From NCBI GenBank assembly GCA_020851915.1, contig JADZBT010000104.1, positions 1 through 15,670 of the forward strand: DNA of 15,670 nt, given 5' to 3'. Source of the stretch: Alphaproteobacteria bacterium. Lineage in GTDB: Bacteria > Pseudomonadota > Alphaproteobacteria > Rickettsiales > RI-342. Below the pieces are notes generated by a model, which was given only the letters and a program-made list of their open reading frames with translations, ran no database searches and had not been told where the DNA came from. Positions 6,406-12,961 of the stretch are shown piece by piece (within the stretch, counting starts at the first letter, position 1; every line of letters starts with the position of its first letter). A program made the translations under genes and the position numbers.

Positions 6406-7998
6406 ATGGTTAATATTCTCGCCGCAGAACAGGCCCTCGCCAGCAACGCCTGGCCCTTCCAGGAAGCCCAGAAAATTATTGAGCGCTATAAGAAAAATGG
6501 CGCTCTGGCCAAGGGGTATGTGCTGTTCGAGACCGGCTATGGACCGTCGGGCCTGCCGCATATCGGCACGTTCGGCGAGGTGGCGCGCACCACCATGGTG
6601 CGCCATGCCTTCCAGCTGATGTCGGACATACCGACGCGCTTGTTCGCCTTCTCGGACGATATGGACGGGTTACGCAAAGTTCCGGACAACCTGCCGCAGC
6701 AGGAAATGTTGAGAGAGCATCTGGGCAAGCCGCTCACCTCCATACCCGATCCGTTCGGCACAGCGGAGAGTTTCGGCCATCACATGAACGGGCGGCTGAA
6801 GCAGTTTCTGGATCATTACGGTTTCGAGTATGAATTCAAGAGCGCGACGGAATGCTACAAGAGCGGCATGTTCGATAAGACACTGCTGGAACTGCTCGCG
6901 CATTATGATGCGGTGATGGACGTGATGCTGCCGACGCTCGGCGAAGAACGCCAGAGAACCTACAGCCCCTTCCTGCCCGTATGCCCGAAGACGGGGCGCG
7001 TGTTGCAGGTTCCGGTCATCGCGCGCGACGTGACGGCGGGCACGATCACCTATCAGGACGAGGACGGCAGCACGACGGAAGTCCCCGTCACCGGTGGCCA
7101 TTGCAAGATGCAGTGGAAAGCCGACTGGGCGATGCGCTGGCGCGCGCTCGAAGTGGATTATGAAATGTCGGGCAAGGATCTCATCCCGTCGGTGGAGCTG
7201 TCGGGAAAAATTTGCAGCATCATCGGCGGCACGCCGCCGGAAGGATTCAGCTACGAATTGTTCCTCGATGAGAAGGGACAGAAAATTTCCAAGTCGAAAG
7301 GCAACGGGCTCACCATCGACGAATGGCTGCGCTACGCACCGGCGGAGAGCCTGTCGTTATATATGTATCAGAGCCCGCGCAAGGCGAAGCGGCTCTATTT
7401 TGACGTCATTCCGAAGGCGGTGGACGAGTATCTCACCTTCCTCGATAAATTCCCGCAGGAAGAGGAGGCGAAACGCTATGCCAACCCGGTGTGGCATATC
7501 CATGGCGGCAAACCGCCGCGCTCGGAAACGCCGATCTCGTTCGGGCTGCTGCTGAATCTGGCATCGGCCTGCAACCCGGAGGATGCGTCGGTGCTGTGGG
7601 GATTCATCACGCGCTATGCGCCGGATGAAACGCCCGCCAGCTGCCCGATGCTCGACAAGCTCGTGGGCTATGCGGTGACCTATTATAATAACTTCGTCAA
7701 GCCCACCAAGAAGTACCGCGCGCCGACCGACAAGGAACAGGCGGCGATGCAGAATCTCGCGGCGCAACTGGCAACATTGCCCGCGAAAGCGACGGCGGAA
7801 GAGATCCAGACGCTGGTCTATGAGATCGGCAAGAATCACGGGTTCGAGAACCTGCGTGAGTGGTTCGGCGCGCTCTACGAGGTGCTGCTGGGGCAGGCGC
7901 AGGGGCCGCGCATGGGATCGTTCATCGCGCTCTATGGCGTGCAGGAAACGCTCGGGCTCATCGGCCGCGCACTGAAGGGCGAAGATCTCGCGGCATAA
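6406..7998 (+). CDS. lysS: Lysine--tRNA ligase, class I (archaeal type)
   Basis: Cytoplasmic lysyl-tRNA synthetase that activates lysine with ATP and charges tRNA-Lys. It is a class I enzyme, not the class II LysRS of most bacteria. The HIGH-type motif is HIGT at residues 52-55 in GPSGLPHIGTFGEV, and the KMSKS-type motif is KISKS at 293-297 followed by KGNG. The length, 530 residues, is normal for alphaproteobacterial class I enzymes. ATG at 6406 (MVNILAAEQ) was chosen because AAGG lies a few bases upstream; ATG at 6388 would add six residues but has no ribosome binding site. It is a single gene, divergent from the TadE-like operon, and its stop lies 2 bp from the end of the convergent CxxC gene. 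The class I type is a useful lineage marker, common in alphaproteobacteria. Confidence 0.96.
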   Translation: MVNILAAEQALASNAWPFQEAQKIIERYKKNGALAKGYVLFETGYGPSGLPHIGTFGEVARTTMVRHAFQLMSDIPTRLFAFSDDMDGLRKVPDNLPQQEMLREHLGKPLTSIPDPFGTAESFGHHMNGRLKQFLDHYGFEYEFKSATECYKSGMFDKTLLELLAHYDAVMDVMLPTLGEERQRTYSPFLPVCPKTGRVLQVPVIARDVTAGTITYQDEDGSTTEVPVTGGHCKMQWKADWAMRWRALEVDYEMSGKDLIPSVELSGKICSIIGGTPPEGFSYELFLDEKGQKISKSKGNGLTIDEWLRYAPAESLSLYMYQSPRKAKRLYFDVIPKAVDEYLTFLDKFPQEEEAKRYANPVWHIHGGKPPRSETPISFGLLLNLASACNPEDASVLWGFITRYAPDETPASCPMLDKLVGYAVTYYNNFVKPTKKYRAPTDKEQAAMQNLAAQLATLPAKATAEEIQTLVYEIGKNHGFENLREWFGALYEVLLGQAQGPRMGSFIALYGVQETLGLIGRALKGEDLAA

Positions 7999-8000
7999 TT

Positions 8001-8351
8001 CTACGCATACTCCGCTTCCATAGGTACGGGCGTGCGCCGGCGCGTCGTGCCGGAGGTATCCGTAAGGGGGCGGTGGAAGGCGCGTATCTCTTCCTGCCGT
8101 TCTTCCGTTGGCCAGTAACCTTCTTCGATGTGCAATATCCGGGCGTACTCGGACAGGTCGATAGCGCGCGGTGTCAGGTCGGCGAATATGCGTCGCAGAT
8201 CCTGTGCGCGCATGCCGATATAGGCGTGGAACGGGCGATCCAGCGCATCCGTAACGGGAATGAAGAAATACACGTGGCCGCTCTGTGCGCCGTACGTGTC
8301 GGGGCTGAATTTACGCAGGCAGTTCACACAATAGTTCATGGCAATATCCAT
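8001..8351 (-). CDS. Small hypothetical protein with N-terminal CxxC
   Basis: I do not recognise this 116-residue protein. Residues 8-11 are CVNC, which could bind metal or form a disulfide, followed by KFSPDTYGAQ. The middle (VYFFIPVTDALDRPFHAYIGM, residues 27-47) looks like a folded beta segment, and the C-terminus is charged and Arg/Pro-rich (TTRRRTPVPMEAEYA). There is no signal peptide or membrane helix. AAGGA lies 7 bases before ATG 8351, which fixes the start over the ATG four codons later. It is divergent from the P-type ATPase-like gene across 153 bp that carries Fur- and Pho-box-like sites, so it may share metal- or phosphate-dependent control. It converges on lysS with only 2 bp between stops. 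Confidence 0.65.
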   Translation of the reverse strand: MDIAMNYCVNCLRKFSPDTYGAQSGHVYFFIPVTDALDRPFHAYIGMRAQDLRRIFADLTPRAIDLSEYARILHIEEGYWPTEERQEEIRAFHRPLTDTSGTTRRRTPVPMEAEYA

Positions 8352-8387
8352 AGGAAAATCCTTCCGGGAGGGTGGGTGCGCGGCGCT

Positions 8388-8405
8388 TTGTCATAAAAGC
8401 GTCAT
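8388..8405 (+). promoter_or_regulatory. Pho-box-like direct repeat
   Basis: TTGTCAT (8388-8394), AAAA, GCGTCAT (8399-8405) matches the PhoB-box layout of two CTGTCAT units with 11 bp periodicity and an A/T spacer: 6 of 7 in the first unit and 5 of 7 in the second. A weaker third unit, TTGTGGT, follows at 8410-8416 in the same phase. It lies about 100 bp upstream of the P-type ATPase-like start. Chance similarity cannot be excluded. Confidence 0.4.
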
Positions 8406-8421
8406 AACTTTGTGGTTGCAA

Positions 8422-8442
8422 GTAAGAATGATTATCATTTAC
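8422..8442. promoter_or_regulatory. Fur-box-like palindrome
   Basis: Positions 8424-8442 read AAGAATGATTATCATTTAC, which agrees with the 19 bp Fur consensus at 14 positions on this strand (15 with the best register on the other strand). The core AATGAT-T-ATCATT is a perfect inverted repeat, bordered by GTAA and TTAC. It sits between the divergent CxxC gene and the P-type ATPase-like gene, suggesting iron- or manganese-responsive control of one or both. Confidence 0.55.
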
Positions 8443-8445
8443 AAC

Positions 8446-8505
8446 ATGCGTGGATGCGCTGCAAGCGCGAAAATGAACCTTGAGAAAATACAGCGAGATT
8501 ATTGA
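8446..8505 (+). other. Possible 19-codon leader ORF overlapping the next start codon
   Basis: ATG at 8446 opens MRGCAASAKMNLEKIQRDY and stops with TGA at 8503-8505; the A of that stop is the first base of the ATPase-like ATG (TGATG). No Shine-Dalgarno precedes it. The ATPase-like gene itself has only a weak ribosome binding site, so translational coupling is possible. It may equally be chance. Confidence 0.25.
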
Positions 8506-10904
8506 TGAACGCGACGGCCCCTACGGAAGAAAAAAAGATCAGCGCCGTACAGGCGGCCCTGAACATCGCGAAGGATAACGCCGGGGAACTGACCGCCGCG
8601 ACGTTGCCCGCCGTGGTGGCCAAGGCGCTCAACAACCCGGTGTTCGACCGCTACCCGGCGGGCAAGATATTCGCGCAGGCGCTGGCGTTCGCGCCGGATC
8701 TCAGCAAGGTGCTGAAGGAAACTGCCGGGAATTTCCGCGCCTACGCGAAGCATAAGGACGGCGAGGATCTGGCCGACGGCGCGATGAACGCGACGATGCT
8801 GGCGCTGGCGCTGGGCGGCATATCCGTGCAGGCCAGCCGCGACCCGGAGGTGATCGCGGACAGCGACGAAGCGACGCGCTCCTACGCGGTGCTGCGCGAC
8901 TTCCTGATACTCGCCGGCGGCGTCGAGGATCGCACGCGCGAGGACGTCGAGGCGGCGCTCGACGAATGGCTGGAGATATTGCCGGAAGAGGTGGAGGTAC
9001 AGGGCAAAAAGAAGAAGCGCTATGAATTGCAGGTAGGAGACGTCGTGCGTATTGCCGCAGATAACGAACGTCCCGTCATCCCGGCGATCGGCCGCATCGT
9101 CGGCGCGTCACCGGATGCCGGACTCGAAATGCAGAATACCACCGGCGAGCATTTCCGCTATCGGCCCTACCGCGATATGGAAGTGATGCAGGGCAACCGG
9201 GTGAGTGCCGGTTGGGTGGATGTGAAAATCACGACACTCGCGAAGGAATCCAATATGGAGGCCTATGCGGATCAGGCCAAGGAGATGGACGACCCGCAAT
9301 ATTCCTCGACGGTGAAGAATACCATCGTCTACGCGGTGCTTTCCATGATCGGCATCACGCTGGCGCGTGGCGGGCATACGGCGTGGAAGGATATGAAGGA
9401 GGGCAAGCTCAACCTGAAGGAAGGGCGGCTGGGCGATGCACCCAAGAAGATGCTCACCACCATCACGGCAGCGCTGCCCTGCGCCATCATGGCGTCGCTG
9501 TCGGAGTTTGACCTGGTCACCAAGCAATTCGTGAAATACGGCGTGCACATCAAGCGCCCCAACGCCTTCGAAACGCTGGGCGAGGTGAAGCGCGTGGTGC
9601 TCGATGTGAATGGCCCCATGACGGAGCATTCCGATCACCTCAACGGTTTCGGTATCTACACGGGCGATGGCGGGATGCGGTTGTCGGAAGAGAGCAATAC
9701 ACCGGATGCGGGGGGCATGGATGTATTGCGTGCGGTCGCCTCGCTGGAACTGCGCTCGCAGATGCATCATATGGCGCCGCCCATCATCGGCTATGCGGAG
9801 CAATTCGGCCTGCGGCTCGCGGACATCAATGACGGCATCACGGAGATCAATAAGGAATTCACGCACGGGCTGGGCATCAGCGGGGTGATCGAGGGGGCGC
9901 AGCGCGTTACCGTCGGCAACGAAGCATTGTTTGACGACATGCCTGCCGAACTTCGCGAGCAAGCGAAGGCGCGCGCGGAGCAGGGTAACGACATCTCTTA
10001 CGCGCGCGTTGAGGATATACATACCGGCGAAGTGAGGTGGGCGTTCTTCTCGCGCGACACCGGGCTGCTGCCGCGCATGCGTGAGCGTGTGCAGGAATTG
10101 CAGAAGATGGGCGTCGAGGTGTGGCTCAACTCCGGCAGCGCCACCGACAAGGTGATGTGGGTGGCGAAGGAGATCGGGCTGAACGCGCCGCAACTGGGCG
10201 TGAATGTATTTGCCGAGATGGTTCCGCAGCGCGCGGGCGATATGCCGGAGTCGGATGAGGCGCAGCTGCGCGCATGGCACGCGATGCGCCAGCGCGGCGA
10301 GAATACCGGCATCCGCAACAAGACGGATGTCATCCGGCTCGCGCGGTTCGACGGCACGCGCATCGCCTCGCTGGGCGATGACGACAACGACCTCGGCATG
10401 TCCACGGCGGTGAAAGCACCCATGAAGGACATGAACGGCAAGGACGCGCCCACCGGTATCGCGATGGTGATGAAGAAGACCGGGTCGGAGATGATGCTCA
10501 GGAACGCCGACATCGTCACCGAGCATGGCGTGGACAAACTGCCCTATATGATAAAAGCGTCGCAGACGCTGAATCAGGATCTGAAGATCACCTCGCGCGC
10601 GTCCATCGGCTATGTGTCGGCGCTGGTGGGAAGTAACCTGTTTATGAGCTTTCTCTCGAAAAGCCCGGTGGCGATGGCGGTGTTCCACGAACTGCCCACC
10701 ATCCTGTTCATGACCTTCAGCGCATGGCGCGCCAGCCATATCGCCGGGGGCATCGGGAAGGAGAATGCCCGTCCGCTCTCTATCGTTGAAGCGTTTCAGG
10801 AGGGGTGGAAGCAGTTCGCGGCGATGAAGCAGCCTGCGGAATCGCATGTCGAGGCACTGAGGAACAAGGGGCAGGACAGCCCCGGTTCCGGCATGATGCC
10901 CTAG
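8505..10904 (+). CDS. Divergent P1B-type (heavy-metal) P-type ATPase-like membrane protein with altered catalytic motifs
   Basis: A 799-residue P-type ATPase relative, inner-membrane, HAD superfamily. The order of parts is that of heavy-metal ATPases. The actuator domain (~174-250) begins ELQVGDVVRI and keeps TGE at 213-215. Membrane helices lie near 270-287 and ~317-335, with LPC at 324-326 in place of CPC. The phosphorylation loop reads LDVNGPMT (366-373): the Asp is kept at 367 but DKTGT is lost. The nucleotide domain has HHMAPP (421-426) instead of SEHP and keeps GLGISG (455-460). TGDN is replaced by SGSA (543-546), while GDDDND (624-629) keeps the GDxxND magnesium site. Two terminal helices span ~703-745. 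No N-terminal metal-binding domain is visible. ATG 8505 is preferred over TTG 8502. Fur- and Pho-box-like sites lie upstream. It may be a metal transporter with unusual chemistry or a regulatory pseudo-transporter. Family homology is clear; activity is not. Confidence 0.85.
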   Translation: MNATAPTEEKKISAVQAALNIAKDNAGELTAATLPAVVAKALNNPVFDRYPAGKIFAQALAFAPDLSKVLKETAGNFRAYAKHKDGEDLADGAMNATMLALALGGISVQASRDPEVIADSDEATRSYAVLRDFLILAGGVEDRTREDVEAALDEWLEILPEEVEVQGKKKKRYELQVGDVVRIAADNERPVIPAIGRIVGASPDAGLEMQNTTGEHFRYRPYRDMEVMQGNRVSAGWVDVKITTLAKESNMEAYADQAKEMDDPQYSSTVKNTIVYAVLSMIGITLARGGHTAWKDMKEGKLNLKEGRLGDAPKKMLTTITAALPCAIMASLSEFDLVTKQFVKYGVHIKRPNAFETLGEVKRVVLDVNGPMTEHSDHLNGFGIYTGDGGMRLSEESNTPDAGGMDVLRAVASLELRSQMHHMAPPIIGYAEQFGLRLADINDGITEINKEFTHGLGISGVIEGAQRVTVGNEALFDDMPAELREQAKARAEQGNDISYARVEDIHTGEVRWAFFSRDTGLLPRMRERVQELQKMGVEVWLNSGSATDKVMWVAKEIGLNAPQLGVNVFAEMVPQRAGDMPESDEAQLRAWHAMRQRGENTGIRNKTDVIRLARFDGTRIASLGDDDNDLGMSTAVKAPMKDMNGKDAPTGIAMVMKKTGSEMMLRNADIVTEHGVDKLPYMIKASQTLNQDLKITSRASIGYVSALVGSNLFMSFLSKSPVAMAVFHELPTILFMTFSAWRASHIAGGIGKENARPLSIVEAFQEGWKQFAAMKQPAESHVEALRNKGQDSPGSGMMP

Positions 10905-10913
10905 GCGCGGTCG

Positions 10914-11273
10914 CTATCCGCGGGATCGGATGATCGCCAGCATCAGCTTGAGCAACGATTGGATGGAGGGATCGGCGGCTTTGACGACCTGCTGGATGCG
11001 GGCCTTGTCGAGCGTAGTGCAGACGGTGCGCGATACGGCGCGGGCACTTGCGGCACGGGGCCCGTCATCGACCAGCGCCAGCTCGCCGAATACGCCACCA
11101 GCAGTGATAACCGCCAACACGCGCTTCTGCTCGCCTTCGCCACGGAATATCTCCACCTCGCCCTGTTGTACGATATAGGCTTTGTTTCCGCGCTCGCCTT
11201 CGTGGAAGATGATCTTTTCCGGCTCGAATTCCACTTTGCCGATATGCGGGGGAGGGGGCATGACAGCGGCCAT
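10914..11273 (-). CDS. Single-domain cyclic-nucleotide-binding protein
   Basis: A 119-residue cytoplasmic protein that is little more than one cNMP-binding domain (CAP/PKA regulatory fold). Residues 20-45 give the first beta strands (KIIFHEGERGNKAYIVQQGEV). The phosphate-binding cassette is FGELALVDDGPRAASARA at 62-79, with the conserved Glu64 and Arg73 that contact the ribose and phosphate. No DNA-binding helix-turn-helix, kinase or channel domain follows, so it is not a CRP-type regulator; it could act by protein contact. ATG at 11273 was chosen for GGAG six bases upstream; TTG at 11306 lacks one. It converges on the P-type ATPase-like gene with 9 bp between stops and is divergent from the HAD hydrolase. 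Confidence 0.85.
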   Translation of the reverse strand: MAAVMPPPPHIGKVEFEPEKIIFHEGERGNKAYIVQQGEVEIFRGEGEQKRVLAVITAGGVFGELALVDDGPRAASARAVSRTVCTTLDKARIQQVVKAADPSIQSLLKLMLAIIRSRG

Positions 11274-11310
11274 TATATGCTCCGAATGCTGGACGTGAAA
11301 GCGCAAGCCC

Positions 11311-11334
11311 GTTATACGGGTGACACACTATAAC
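11311..11334. promoter_or_regulatory. Back-to-back -10 boxes for divergent genes
   Basis: TATAAC occurs on the minus strand at 11316-11311 and on the plus strand at 11329-11334, 12 bp apart as an inverted pair. Each is placed to serve one of the divergent genes (cNMP-binding protein leftwards, HAD hydrolase rightwards). Neither has a good -35 hexamer, so this is a weak prediction. Confidence 0.3.
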
Positions 11335-11343
11335 CGGTTGCCC

Positions 11344-11349
11344 GGAGGT
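11344..11349 (+). promoter_or_regulatory. Strong ribosome binding site of the HAD hydrolase
   Basis: GGAGGT lies 7 bases before ATG 11357, which fixes the start of the HAD hydrolase. Confidence 0.7.
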
Positions 11350-11356
11350 TGACAAC

Positions 11357-12232
11357 ATGCCCGACCCTTCTCCCCGCATTCTCGGCGGATTATCCGAGGC
11401 GATAGAACACTACGATGCGCTGATCCTCGATCTGTGGGGAGTTATCCATGACGGGCTGGCGCTCTATCCCGGCGTGGCCGAATGCCTTGCGAACGCGCGC
11501 GCTGCGGGGAAGAAGATCGTGTTTCTCTCCAACGCGCCGCGCCGTGCGTCGCGCGCGGTGGAGATACTCACCGGGCTGGGCGTGCATCCGGGCGGCTATG
11601 ACGCGATGTTGACCTCGGGCGAGGTCACCTATGAATATTTCGTGGCGCGAACCGATCCATTCTTTGCCGCGCTGGGGCCGACCTATCTCTATATGGGACT
11701 GGAGCGCGATGCGGAGCTTATCGAGGGTCTGGGCTACACCCGTGTCGTGGATCCGAAGGATGCGGCCTTCATCCTCAATACCGGCACGGATGATTTCAGC
11801 CAGTGGCCGGAGGAGAAGCGCCCCGTGCTAGAGGCCGCGCGGACATTCGATCTGCCGATGGTATGCCCCAATCCCGACGACATCGTAGTGCGGCAGGACG
11901 GTACGAAGATCCCCTGCGCGGGATTGCTGGGGCAGTTATATGAGGAGCTGGGCGGCACGGTGCGCTATATCGGTAAGCCCTACGGGGAGGTGTATGCGCG
12001 CTGCATGGAAGTGGTAGGAAGCAGGAAAGCGCTTGCTGTCGGCGACAATCTCGATACCGATATTCTTGGCGCTAACCGCGCCGGACTGGACGTCGCGCTG
12101 GTGACGGACGGGATTCTGAAGATCACGCTGGGACTGAAGGACCGCGAGGTTCCGGCGGCGTCCACGCTGGAGCCGCTCTACGCGGAAACTTCCGCACGCC
12201 CCAACTATGTGATGGCGGGATTCCGCTGGTAG
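11357..12232 (+). CDS. NagD-like HAD hydrolase, class IIA (TIGR01459-type)
   Basis: A 291-residue cytoplasmic phosphatase-like protein of the HAD superfamily, subclass IIA (NagD/pyridoxal phosphatase fold). Motif I is DLWGVIHDG (residues 25-33): the nucleophile Asp25 is present, but the second Asp of DxDG is Trp27. Motif II is SNAPR (58-62), the cap domain spans ~85-200, Lys207 in YIGKPYGE is motif III, and motif IV is VGDNLDTDI (228-236). As I recall, Trp at the second position is typical of this alphaproteobacterial family, so it is probably a family feature and not decay; the substrate is unknown. The gene is divergent from the cNMP-binding protein and ends 1 bp from the stop of the convergent thioredoxin-like gene. 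Confidence 0.9.
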   Translation: MPDPSPRILGGLSEAIEHYDALILDLWGVIHDGLALYPGVAECLANARAAGKKIVFLSNAPRRASRAVEILTGLGVHPGGYDAMLTSGEVTYEYFVARTDPFFAALGPTYLYMGLERDAELIEGLGYTRVVDPKDAAFILNTGTDDFSQWPEEKRPVLEAARTFDLPMVCPNPDDIVVRQDGTKIPCAGLLGQLYEELGGTVRYIGKPYGEVYARCMEVVGSRKALAVGDNLDTDILGANRAGLDVALVTDGILKITLGLKDREVPAASTLEPLYAETSARPNYVMAGFRW

Positions 12233-12233
12233 G

Positions 12234-12818
12234 TCACAGTCCGATCATCTCGGTGATCAGCGCATCCAGTGCTTCGCGGTGATAGGTCAGTGGTCCGGCG
12301 ATGCGTAGTATCTCACGGCCCTGACGGTCGAGCAGGAAGCTGTGGGGCAGGCCGTCGACCTTCAACAGATCGAATGCCTTGCTGTTAGGGTCAAGATACG
12401 CATCGAGCGCGATGGAATTCTCGGTCAGAAACGTCCGTACCTTCTCCGCCGCCGCGCTTTTTTGCGTGTCGATGTCCTGAGAAATGGCGACCACCACCAA
12501 TCCTTTGCCTGCGTATTTCTGTGAGATCGCAGCAAGATCGGGCATCTCTTCCAGACACGGCGCGCACCAGCTCGCCCAGAAATTCACCAGCACCATCTTA
12601 CCGCGAAAGTCCGCGACCGATACCGGCGAGCCGTGCAGATCCGTGAACGTCACCTGCGGAAATTCCACCGGGTCATTATGCCGGATGTAACCGTCTTCCT
12701 CCGCTGCAGTAATGGCGGGCGCAGGCACGCCATGGGACAACGTCGCGCGATGATACGCGAACGTGGCGATCCCCACAGTGGCGGCGGTAAGAATGATGAA
12801 CAGAAGAACCAGACGCAT
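12234..12818 (-). CDS. TlpA/ResA-like membrane-anchored thiol-disulfide oxidoreductase
   Basis: A 194-residue periplasmic thioredoxin-fold protein held by an N-terminal signal-anchor (hydrophobic residues 3-21). The AhpC/TSA-Redoxin type domain starts near residue 52 and carries the active site WCAPC (84-88) after VLVNFWAS, a cis-Pro region LPHSF (157-161) and the usual final strand. TlpA/ResA proteins reduce or exchange disulfides in the periplasm, classically for cytochrome c or oxidase maturation; no cytochrome genes are here to specify a partner. ATG at 12818 puts the hydrophobic helix at the N-terminus; its ribosome binding site is weak (GGGG about 7 bases upstream). ATG 12890 would add 24 basic residues. 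It follows the phosphoglycerol transferase on the same strand after 143 bp and may have its own promoter. Confidence 0.88.
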   Translation of the reverse strand: MRLVLLFIILTAATVGIATFAYHRATLSHGVPAPAITAAEEDGYIRHNDPVEFPQVTFTDLHGSPVSVADFRGKMVLVNFWASWCAPCLEEMPDLAAISQKYAGKGLVVVAISQDIDTQKSAAAEKVRTFLTENSIALDAYLDPNSKAFDLLKVDGLPHSFLLDRQGREILRIAGPLTYHREALDALITEMIGL

Positions 12819-12961
12819 GACGCAGCCCCGCGTTTTATTTGTTTTATCCGCATTGCCCGGCCACGGAGAGCGCCGGATGCGTTGGTTCATTCTCACTCTT
12901 TTTGCATGGCAATGGCAAGCGCGAAATCATCGCGGCGCGCACAAAAATTTCTGGCAAAAAA

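Noticed and set aside
9108..10847. Open frame of 579 codons on the minus strand inside the ATPase-like gene
   Set aside because: It mirrors the codon bias of the plus-strand gene. The translation is a His/Arg-rich shadow without motifs, while the plus strand shows P-type ATPase architecture.
12900..12961. Possible terminator between the phosphoglycerol transferase and the thioredoxin-like gene
   Set aside because: Only a 5 bp CGCGA/TCGCG stem can be drawn on the minus strand, and the T runs precede it, so it does not meet the pattern of an intrinsic terminator.
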